From positions 1,942-7,914 of the forward strand of contig QHPZ01000013.1 in NCBI GenBank assembly GCA_003219225.1: a stretch of DNA of 5,973 nucleotides. The letters are read 5' to 3'. The position numbers and the translations under genes are program-made. The stretch is from Verrucomicrobiota bacterium. GTDB lineage: Bacteria; Verrucomicrobiota; Verrucomicrobiia; Chthoniobacterales; UBA10450. Below, in pieces: positions 1 through 5,391 of this stretch (the stretch's first letter is position 1; each line of letters opens with the position of its first letter). The notes under the pieces were generated by a model. The model had not been told where the DNA came from and searched no databases. It saw only the letters and a program-made list of their open reading frames with translations.

Positions 1-89
1 ATTTCTCAAGAAATCCGACGCGCTCGAGCCCGATGGAAGCGCGCGTCTGGTCTTCGCGATCGAGAAACGTGATTACATCGCCAGCGTCC

Positions 90-110
90 TGTAGCCGGGT
101 TCCTGTGGGA
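90..110. repeat. Possible degenerate copy of the tgtagcc palindromic repeat
   Basis: The words tgtagccggg and cctgtgg occur in the same order and near spacing as in the element at 3250 (tgtagcc..ggg.cctgtgg), and a second tgtag word lies at 131-135. The stems are imperfect and no right outer arm is found. The rest of 1-166, downstream of the lipoprotein gene, shows no supported gene. Confidence 0.25.
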
Positions 111-166
111 CGCGCGCGCTTTGGCGATTCTGTAGCGGTGCTCCTCGAACAAATCGGCGCGATCTT

Positions 167-511
167 TCACTCGCTTTCCAGCACAATCTTGCATCCTTCA
201 TACGAACAGCGTGTCGTCTTTAGACGGTAGCCGCCTTTCGTCACAACCACGGTGTCCGGAAGTCCAACTGGCTCCTGTGGCGGCACGATGAATCCCCATT
301 GCGTCTCGGAGGGAACGTCGAATGAACCATCAGTTGCTGTAAACACTGTAGCTTTCGGATGGTCTTTGATGGTGACGCGAGCGCCGGACAGCGGCTTCTT
401 AGTTCCAGCGTCGAGCACGTAACCGCGAACGTGCAATGTAGTCGGGATGGGAAGTAGACAGCCACAAAGCGAAACCGCTATTGCAAACGGCAGAATCCCT
501 TTCGCTATCAT
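167..511 (-). CDS. Small lipoprotein with carboxypeptidase-regulatory-like (beta-sandwich) domain
   Basis: A protein of 114 residues. The N-terminus has a Lys, a hydrophobic stretch and a lipobox (L15-C16-G17-C18), so it should be exported, lipidated on C18 and, with Leu at +2, probably sorted to the outer membrane. Residues about 28-68 carry the pattern GYVLDAGTKKPLSGARV...ATDGSFDV, typical of transthyretin/CarboxypepD_reg-like beta-sandwich repeats (G-x-V-x-D...PL-x-GA-x-V...T-x-x-DG-x-F). The C-terminal part has GGYR and two further Cys (TRCSYEGCK) that could form a disulfide. Such domains are usually adhesion or scaffold modules, not enzymes. The ATG at 511 is chosen because it starts the signal peptide. 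It overlaps the TGA of an S46 peptidase 3' remnant (ATGA), so it was probably once translationally coupled to an S46 gene. No independent Shine-Dalgarno is obvious. The exact role is unknown. Confidence 0.72.
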   Translation of the reverse strand: MIAKGILPFAIAVSLCGCLLPIPTTLHVRGYVLDAGTKKPLSGARVTIKDHPKATVFTATDGSFDVPSETQWGFIVPPQEPVGLPDTVVVTKGGYRLKTTRCSYEGCKIVLESE

Positions 512-650
512 TTCGCGCTCAACAACTCATCCACTAGCGCCTGGGCGTCGTAGAACGTTGCGTAACGCTTTGGTCATGGCGGCGGAATCCACGTCCACGG
601 CGCCGCCTTGTCGCATGAATTAATGCGGCGATCATAGACCGGCGCTACAG
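508..650 (-). pseudogene. Decayed 3'-end remnant of a second S46 peptidase gene
   Basis: Positions 514-603 align with 1156-1244, the 3' end of the S46 pseudogene upstream, with about 12 substitutions and one 1-base indel over 90 columns by hand. On the minus strand it reads AVDVDSAAMTKALRNV, then after a one-base shift YDAQALVDELLSAK and TGA (510-508). The matching end upstream is AVSVDSAAITEALRKVYDAGALVDELLSAH. Further upstream, VYDRRIN (about 639-619) in another frame may continue the family pattern before a second frameshift, so the left limit of about 650 is approximate. Only some 45 codons of an S46 C-terminus remain, with no catalytic region. The remnant fills the space between the stop of the 160-residue gene and the lipoprotein start. 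It is either a decayed tandem paralogue or a gene-end duplication left by an insertion. Confidence 0.8.
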
Positions 651-656
651 ACGTGA

Positions 657-1139
657 TTAGCTTTTTGGTGCTTTCCCGAGATATTTGCCGAACAGCGACA
701 CTGAAACTTTCCCGTACTGGTCAACGTGTACATCAACCACCGCTGTGTCAGACGCCGACTCGTATCGGAGCGTTCTGTAAAGGTGAATATAGCTGGGACG
801 GTCATCCCTCTCTGGCTCTGTGTGTCCGCCTCCAGGCTCAAGAATACAAGTCGGCTCGCCAAAAACTCTGATCGCATCCGATTCCGTCTTGATATCTTTA
901 ATCACTTGGTGCAGCCGCTCGGACTCTTCTGACGACACGGTTGCGAACATTTGAGGACGCAATGATTCCGGTGCTCGTCCGGCGCAGAACGGACAATGAT
1001 AGATCTGCAGCGAATGACCATTTGATGTCCTTAGATGGTATTCGTTCAATTCCGAGTCGAATTCGATTGGACAGTTCGGATCGTGAGCAGCGCGTTCCAA
1101 CCATCGGCAGTTGCAGAACGGAAGTTCCTCGCGCGGCAT
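657..1139 (-). CDS. Hypothetical Cys-rich protein with zinc-ribbon-like N-terminal half
   Basis: A protein of 160 residues, not assigned to a named family. The first 55 residues hold five Cys: C9 and C11 (CNC), C23 and the pair C49/C52 (HCPFC), with H48 beside them, which looks like a metal-binding ribbon or knuckle. The CPFCAGRAPESLR segment recalls small bacterial proteins in which a CPFCG or CPWCG knuckle is followed by P-x-S-x-R. Residues about 65-95 are helical and charged (SSEESERLHQVIKDIKTESDAIRVFGEPT). The C-terminal half alternates like beta strands and ends SVSLFGKYLG. There is no signal peptide or membrane segment, so it should be cytoplasmic. The ATG at 1139 lies 10 bases after the S46 pseudogene stop and has no strong Shine-Dalgarno. 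The gene sits between two S46 3' ends. An immunity-type or regulatory role is possible but nothing in the sequence proves it. The continuous frame and non-random composition support a real gene. Confidence 0.6.
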   Translation of the reverse strand: MPREELPFCNCRWLERAAHDPNCPIEFDSELNEYHLRTSNGHSLQIYHCPFCAGRAPESLRPQMFATVSSEESERLHQVIKDIKTESDAIRVFGEPTCILEPGGGHTEPERDDRPSYIHLYRTLRYESASDTAVVDVHVDQYGKVSVSLFGKYLGKAPKS

Positions 1140-1149
1140 AAAGCTAGCG

Positions 1150-3109
1150 TTAATGCGCGCTCAGCAACTCATCCACAAGCGCCCCGGCGTCGTAGACTTT
1201 GCGCAACGCTTCGGTGATGGCGGCGGAATCGACGCTGACGGCGCGAGCTTGTTTGTCGCTGAAGATGCAGTCGAGGACAAGCGATTGAATGTTGCCGTCA
1301 GTCGGCATCGGAAACGAAATTGAATGGGGTCTCGTGATTGAGCGCCGAGCTTTTGTCGAGCCACCGCTGCGGCAGATCGAACGGCGGTTTGTTCTCGTGC
1401 TCGGACGTGCGCTCATACAATCCGGCGAAATTTGTGAACGCGGGGATTTGTTTCCCATCTTCTTCGTAGCCGCGCACTGTTCCGTAGGAGAGGCGGAGGG
1501 TGAACGTCGCATCGGGATAATTGCTCGTCCCTTCGATGGCGAAACGCGCCTTCGCGATCCCGGCATACGCCTGCTTCTTAATTTCCTCCTGCGCGTCGTG
1601 CAGTTTGCGCACCTCGCGCGCGGGGCCGTCGATGAGTCGCGCCACGTCGAGCATCGGGTCGCCCGCGCCTTTCAGCGCGGCGGCATCTTTAGCGTAAAGC
1701 TGCTTTCGAAAATCGACATCCTTCAGCTTCGTGCCTTTCACCAGCTCAACGGCGCGAGCGCGCGGCGATTTGCCGGCGAGGACTTGTTTCACGAGCGGAT
1801 CGTTCGCGCCGAATTTTTCGGCGAAATCTGTCATTGAATCGGTCAGCCGCAGGATTTCGTAATCGTCGTAGACCGGCTCGGTCGAAAACAGCGTCAACTC
1901 GAGCGATTCCTTCGCGCTGTCGCGAAAATCCGGAATCCGGTCGCCGTTGGGTTTCGCGCGTTCGTCCACCGCGCGGGTGAGCAGGCGCGCATATTTGAAC
2001 AGCGTGCCGTAAAACGCGCGCGGCCCGCGGTAGCCGACGGTGATCGGCCGCTCCATTTCAAGATAATCGTAGCGGGGAGAAAACTTCGCGATCTCGGCCT
2101 GTGCTTTTTTGATGCGGTCGTAAGCCGCGATTGTCGATTTTAGTTTTGGGTCGCGCGCAATCGGATCGCGCAATTTTTACTCGCGAGCCTGAATCGCCGC
2201 CCAAATCTCGGGATCGAACAGCGCCGCGACGTAGCCGTCGTAGCGTTTGCGATTGTTAGCGTCGCCAAATTGGTCGTCGCGCGCTTTGCGTGCGTTTTCG
2301 AACGAGCGCTGGCCCCACGCGTTGAGCAAACTCTCGCGCCGATAGAAAATCCGCAGCCATTCGGGAACTTCGCGGTCGCGACGGTCGGCCAATTCATCGA
2401 CCGTGAGTTGTCGATCGGTGCGACCGGGGCTGCCGCTCACAAACGTCAGCTCGCCGTCGCTCGGCCCGCGCGCATTCCATTTCAGGTAATTGTCGATCTT
2501 GGCAGGCTGACCGTTTTCGTAGACGCGAAAGAAACAGATATCGAGATCGAAGCGCGGGTAGTCGAAATTGTCCGGGTCGCCGCCGTAGAACGCCATCTGT
2601 TGCTCGGGCGCGAAAACGATGCGGATGTCGTCGTAGCGTTTGTAGCGCTTTTCGATTTGGGCAATCGCGTTCCCGCGCGCGGCCGCGGCGGTATCGGGCG
2701 ACATGCCGGCTTTGACGGCGCCGTTCACGCGCGCGGTCACGTCTTCGGTCGACACGAGCACGTTGAGCTCGAGATCGGCGCACTTGATTTCCTCCGCCTG
2801 GGTGCGCGCGTAAAAACCGTCTTTCAAATAATTGTGCTGCTCGTTCGAAGCCTTTTGCAGCGAATCGGCGCCGACATGATGGTTGGTGATCACGAGTCCA
2901 TTCGCCGACACGAACGAGCCGCTTCCGCCGGAATTGAAGCGGACACTGGATTTTTGCAGATGTTCGAGCCAGTCGGGTGTCGGCTCGAACTGATATTTCT
3001 CTTTCAATTGCTTGAGCGGCGGGTTGTTGAACAACCACATGCCCTCATCGGCCGACAAGGAGGACAGCACGAACACACCGAGAATGAAAACGAGAGCGCG
3101 AAAGATCAT
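1150..3109 (-). pseudogene. S46-family dipeptidyl-peptidase (DPP7/DPP11-like), broken by a nonsense codon and an internal deletion
   Basis: Intact S46 enzymes are exported serine peptidases that remove dipeptides from peptide N-termini. Here the N-terminus (ATG 3109; a TTG two codons earlier is possible) is a Sec signal peptide ending about LSSLSA, followed by DEGMW. The chymotrypsin-like domain shows GSGSFVSANGLVITNHHV (residues 62-79, presumed catalytic His78) and DNFDYPRFDLDICFFRVY (presumed catalytic Asp190). FVSGSPGRTDRQ and the helical middle region follow. Codon 311 is TAA (2179-2177), and the same frame resumes immediately as KLRDPIARDPKL and runs to 1298. At about 1303-1297 the text passes from TPFNFVSDAD to a stop, and the family C-terminus (DGNIQSLV...AVSVDSAAI...LVDELLSAH, TAA at 1152-1150) resumes in another frame. 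Roughly 20-25 family residues between them, including the GNSGSP serine motif, are absent. About 653 codons remain against some 700 usual. A functional peptidase cannot be made; a truncated N-terminal product is conceivable. Confidence 0.9.
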
Positions 3110-3141
3110 TGCCAAAACTAGACGACGATAGCGGCCGACGA

Positions 3142-3201
3142 AATGACGAATTCCGAATGACGAACCGGCAACCGCAATCCGGCCGGTTCGCTTTCTTTAT
3201 T
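3142..3201. repeat. Direct and inverted repeats in the divergent spacer between the S46 pseudogene and the sulfotransferase
   Basis: The 9-base word aatgacgaa occurs at 3142-3150 and 3156-3164, 14 bases apart, about one and a third helical turns. Overlapping it, cgaaccggc (3161-3169) is the exact reverse complement of gccggttcg (3182-3190), with a 12-base spacer. The second arm is followed on the plus strand by ctttctttatt. The inverted repeat plus T-rich tail resembles an intrinsic terminator for plus-strand transcription, yet no plus-strand gene ends here. It could instead be an operator for the divergent promoters, an interspersed repeat, or a block to antisense reading. The repeats are seen; the function is not known. 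Confidence 0.4.
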
Positions 3202-3249
3202 CACGTGATCAATTCGTTTCGCGCACGCCGCTCACTCGTGCGACGATGT

Positions 3250-3305
3250 TGTAGCCACGGGCCTGTGGCCCGTCGGACGTGACGGCGCATAGCGCCGTGG
3301 CTACA
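3250..3305. repeat. Palindromic element with outer stem and two inner hairpins (cruciform/REP-like)
   Basis: Outer arms tgtagccacgg (3250-3260) and ccgtggctaca (3295-3305) are exact reverse complements of 11 bases. Inside are two more perfect 7-bp hairpins: acgggcc-tgt-ggcccgt (3257-3273) and acggcgc-ata-gcgccgt (3282-3298), separated by cggacgtg. The inner stems share bases with the outer stem, so the element can fold as one long stem or as two side-by-side hairpins. The layout resembles REP-type mobile palindromes. It ends 8 bases before the sulfotransferase ATG, where a Shine-Dalgarno would be expected. Half-copies at 4071-4095 and possibly 90-110 suggest a repeat family. No RAYT transposase is in the window. 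Confidence 0.8.
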
Positions 3306-3313
3306 GGTTTTCC

Positions 3314-4075
3314 ATGTATCGCTCGCCGCAGCGCAAAATTGACAAACTGGATTTCATCATTGCCGGCGCACAAAAATCCGGGACAACGGCGCTGCATTAT
3401 TACCTGCAAAAGCACCCGCAGATCACGCTCGGCGATCAGCAGGAGATCCATTTCTTCGATAACGACGAGCTTTTTGCCGGGCCGGTCGATTACGAGCTGT
3501 TACATCGACATTTTCCGCCGGTGAAGAAAGGCACGATCGCCGGCGATTGCACGCCGAGCTATCTCTATCACCAGCCCGCGATGGAGCGGATTTGGAATTA
3601 CAACCCGCACATCAAGCTCATCATTCTACTGCGGAATCCCATCGAGCGCGCGTTCGCGCATTGGAACATGCAGCGGTTTAAAGGTCGCGAGCCGCTCGAC
3701 TTTCTCGAGGCGGTGCAGAAGGAAGAAAGTCGAATGAAGGACGCGACAGCGTTGGCAGCGCGTCGAATTGCATATGTCGACCGAGGGAAATATTCCGCGC
3801 AGCTTGAGCGCGTCTTTAAATTTTTTCCACGAGAGCAGGTCAAACTTATCAAGTTCGAAGAATTTCGAGACAACAATCGTGAGACACTGGATTCAATTTT
3901 TGCTTTCCTCGGAGTGAGACTGCTGCGCGCGATCAGGAGCAAAGATCGGAATGTGGTCCCCTACGAGCGAGCGATGACGATCGAGGAACGAAAGGACCTC
4001 TACGCGATTTTTGCCGGCGAGATTGCAAGAGTTGAGCAAAGGCTCGGTTGGGATTGTTCCGATTGGAAGCTGTAG
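3314..4075 (+). CDS. PAPS-dependent sulfotransferase (Sulfotransfer_1-type)
   Basis: A cytoplasmic enzyme of 253 residues that transfers sulfate from PAPS to a hydroxyl or amino acceptor, in bacteria usually a glycan, lipid or metabolite. The 5'-phosphosulfate loop is FIIAGAQKSGTTALHYYL (residues 14-31, with K21, S22, T24 and T25). QQEIHFFD (42-49) and GDCTPSYLY (77-85) are further conserved blocks. The 3'-phosphate site is LIILLRNPIERAFAHWNM (102-119). R107 is present, but the Ser commonly found in RAYSH is Ala115. GKYSAQLERVFKFFP, FLGV, the arginine-rich NVVPYER stretch and the terminal LGWDCSDW complete the family order, and the length is normal. The ATG at 3314 fits the usual short lead before the loop. 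The frame is closed upstream by a TAG at 3290. No Shine-Dalgarno is seen, because a palindromic repeat lies just upstream. The stop codon itself lies in a related repeat. The acceptor cannot be predicted. Confidence 0.9.
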   Translation: MYRSPQRKIDKLDFIIAGAQKSGTTALHYYLQKHPQITLGDQQEIHFFDNDELFAGPVDYELLHRHFPPVKKGTIAGDCTPSYLYHQPAMERIWNYNPHIKLIILLRNPIERAFAHWNMQRFKGREPLDFLEAVQKEESRMKDATALAARRIAYVDRGKYSAQLERVFKFFPREQVKLIKFEEFRDNNRETLDSIFAFLGVRLLRAIRSKDRNVVPYERAMTIEERKDLYAIFAGEIARVEQRLGWDCSDWKL

Positions 4076-4095
4076 TGGCCGCTGTCCCCAGCGGC
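4071..4095. repeat. Half copy of the palindromic repeat, possible bidirectional terminator
   Basis: The sequence begins tgtagtgg, like the left arm of the 3250 element, then forms the hairpin gccgctg-tccc-cagcggc (4078-4084 with 4089-4095). The sulfotransferase TAG (4073-4075) lies inside the tgtag word. The right outer arm (ctaca) is missing, so this is a half unit. It sits between two convergent genes, the sulfotransferase ending at 4075 and the small membrane protein ending at 4105. The hairpin could therefore stop transcription from both sides, although no T-run follows in either direction. Confidence 0.5.
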
Positions 4096-4104
4096 ATTGC
4101 ACCG

Positions 4105-4395
4105 CTATTGGTTGCGAAGGTCGATGGCGCATCCCAGCGTGTTATATGCTGCGGCCTGTGTCCAAAAGATAAGGTAAGGTCTGGTTTGAGTAGGGAAGCA
4201 AACGCCCTTGGGGTTTGAACAGACACAATTATCCGGAAGGATGATGTGGTGGACAAGGCTGCATGTGTCTGGAGGAGCCGCAGGCGGTTTGCGCGTGACG
4301 TCAACAATGATAAGCACGACGACTATCGCGACACCGATAGCTAAGAGCGCGACGACAGCGCCCGCCCCGCTAAAACTGATTCTCTTTTTGCGCAT
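4105..4395 (-). CDS. Small single-pass membrane protein with Cys-containing extracytoplasmic tail
   Basis: A protein of 96 residues with a basic N-terminus (MRKKR), then one strongly hydrophobic helix at about residues 10-32 (rich in Ala, Val and Ile). After that come RKPPAAPP and a tail of about 55 residues with five Cys (SC-type positions in DTCSLV, NCVCS, GVCFP and LGCAID). The positive charge before the helix predicts an inside-N, outside-C topology, so the Cys could pair in the periplasm. No known family is recognised. Translation is well supported: AGGAGG stands 8 bases before the ATG on the minus strand. That Shine-Dalgarno is part of a small inverted repeat. The upstream methyltransferase ends 184 bases away, so a separate promoter is likely. 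The gene converges on the sulfotransferase, with only 29 bases between their stops. Confidence 0.7.
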   Translation of the reverse strand: MRKKRISFSGAGAVVALLAIGVAIVVVLIIVDVTRKPPAAPPDTCSLVHHIILPDNCVCSNPKGVCFPTQTRPYLIFWTQAAAYNTLGCAIDLRNQ

Positions 4396-4409
4396 GGAGG
4401 AGCCCTCCT
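4396..4409 (-). promoter_or_regulatory. Strong Shine-Dalgarno paired with an anti-SD in a small hairpin
   Basis: On the minus strand the leader reads TAGGAGGGCTCCTCC directly before ATG (4395). GGAGG (4408-4404) is a consensus ribosome-binding core. CCTCC (4400-4396), touching the start codon, is its exact complement across a 3-base loop. The 5-bp GC-rich hairpin could hide the ribosome site and lower or condition translation. The pairing is certain on paper; regulation is inferred and could be incidental. Confidence 0.55.
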
Positions 4410-4579
4410 AATTTGGCGCAATCGTCCCGCCGCTCGTCCCTAGGTCAAACCTATTTGTGGAGAGGAAGCGCGAAGAGCCGGCTGGGAAATCGCAAAAGAT
4501 TTTCGCAGTTCGTACGTGGCAACCAGATGTGCAGCTGGATAATTATTCAATCTTTATCGGCGCGCCCGGCGGTCGCGCC
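4396..4579. other. Spacer between methyltransferase and membrane-protein genes
   Basis: This holds no convincing gene. Just past the methyltransferase TAG, ggcgcg (4559-4564) and cgcgcc (4574-4579) form a 6-bp GC stem with a 9-base loop. It could act as a weak terminator on the minus strand, but no T-run follows. A small inverted repeat taggt-caa-accta lies at 4441-4453. A promoter for the membrane protein should be here, but no pair of boxes stands out enough to call. Confidence 0.35.
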
Positions 4580-5356
4580 CTACCCTTGTTTAAATCGCGG
4601 GCGCCGATTTGGGTCGGCGGCGAAGAGGGCTTTGGAGCGGACGATGCGCGCGCCTTCGGTCTGAAAACAGGCGCGTAATTCCGGCGTGAAAAAGAACGAG
4701 CCATCCGGCCGCGGATTGAACTCGAGGAAGAGCCGACCGTTCGGTTTTAGAAATCGCGTTCGGATGTCGTGAATGAAAAATTTCCAATCGACTGGGGTCC
4801 ATTCTTTCCATTCTCCGTCTGGTCCGCGGCCCAGGCGGTGAAAACAGACGCGATGGCCGGTGATAAGATCGAATTTTTCTTCGAGTTCGGGGAGCGGCGT
4901 TTGCGGATTGATTCGCGAGATGACGCGGCGCACGCCAAAGAACTCGGTTATCCCGCCGAAGAGCGGGTTCTCATCGGTATCGAGACCGAGTCCCTGATGG
5001 CCGAAGAATTGGCAGACGTAGAGAAAATAGCCGGGGCCGCAACCCAGATCGAGAATCCGCAGCGGCGCGGGGCGATCGAGCCAGAGATCTTGCACGCGTC
5101 GCACATTCACGCCAACCCAATAGACCGCGTCTTCGTAGGCATTGATCTTGCGCGCGCCGGCGCGAGGCGGGTAACGCTCTGGCAACGCGGCCAGCTTTTC
5201 GCGGTCGATGGTGGCGAGGATTTTGCGTGCGCTGATCGGATGCGTGCTGCGGCGAAGGTGTTCCCAAAGACTCTGGAACAGCTCGATAGAAAATAACTTG
5301 TCGATCTTGCGCGCGAATCGCACCGGGAAAAATGCCGCCGATGATGAGACAAACAA
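4580..5356 (-). CDS. Class I SAM-dependent methyltransferase
   Basis: A protein of 258 residues with a Rossmann-type methyltransferase core. Motif I is RILDLGCGPGYFLYV (residues 100-114), the SAM-binding glycine loop. The acidic residue after strand 2 is in GLGLDTDEN (D126 or D128). The strand-4 region is EKFDLITGHRVCFHRLG (160-176), followed by EWTPVDWKFFIHDIRTRFLKPNGRLFLEFNPR (185-216), the motif before and through strand 5. About 95 residues precede the core and are helical and charged, perhaps for substrate binding. The first codon is TTG at 5356 with only a weak AGGG 11 bases upstream. The frame stays open upstream to 5396 without an ATG, and a GTG at codon 12 is an alternative, so the start is uncertain. 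The pattern of strand 4, then a Trp-rich DW-x-FF stretch, then FLKP-x-GR recalls methyltransferases near surface-glycan genes. It follows the neighbouring gene by 35 bases, suggesting one transcript. The methyl acceptor is unknown. Confidence 0.85.
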   Translation of the reverse strand: MFVSSSAAFFPVRFARKIDKLFSIELFQSLWEHLRRSTHPISARKILATIDREKLAALPERYPPRAGARKINAYEDAVYWVGVNVRRVQDLWLDRPAPLRILDLGCGPGYFLYVCQFFGHQGLGLDTDENPLFGGITEFFGVRRVISRINPQTPLPELEEKFDLITGHRVCFHRLGRGPDGEWKEWTPVDWKFFIHDIRTRFLKPNGRLFLEFNPRPDGSFFFTPELRACFQTEGARIVRSKALFAADPNRRPRFKQG

Positions 5357-5391
5357 CTGAAAAAATGCCCTGAGCGCTGGCCGCTGTGCAG

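Noticed and set aside
6..194. Minus-strand frame of 62 residues at the left edge
   Set aside because: It overlaps the end of the lipoprotein gene, is Arg-rich low-information sequence, and includes the degenerate repeat.
1289..1837. Plus-strand open frame of 182 residues
   Set aside because: It lies opposite the S46 C-terminal half and shows no recognisable domain.
2177..2179. Programmed stop-codon readthrough or selenocysteine-like recoding in the S46 gene
   Set aside because: The codon is TAA, no downstream structure is evident, and the same gene has lost its catalytic-serine segment, so plain decay explains it.
2270..3121. Plus-strand open frame of 283 residues
   Set aside because: It is antisense to the S46 N-terminal half, whose motifs are clearly on the minus strand. 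The length follows from high GC.
3250..3305. Riboswitch ahead of the sulfotransferase
   Set aside because: The symmetrical perfect palindromes and related half copies elsewhere fit a dispersed repeat better than an aptamer.
4413..4678. Two short plus-strand frames in the spacer upstream of the membrane protein
   Set aside because: No ribosome site, no family resemblance, and the 3' parts overlap the methyltransferase antisense.
4769..5296. Plus-strand open frame of 175 residues
   Set aside because: Antisense of the methyltransferase; the SAM motif is on the minus strand.
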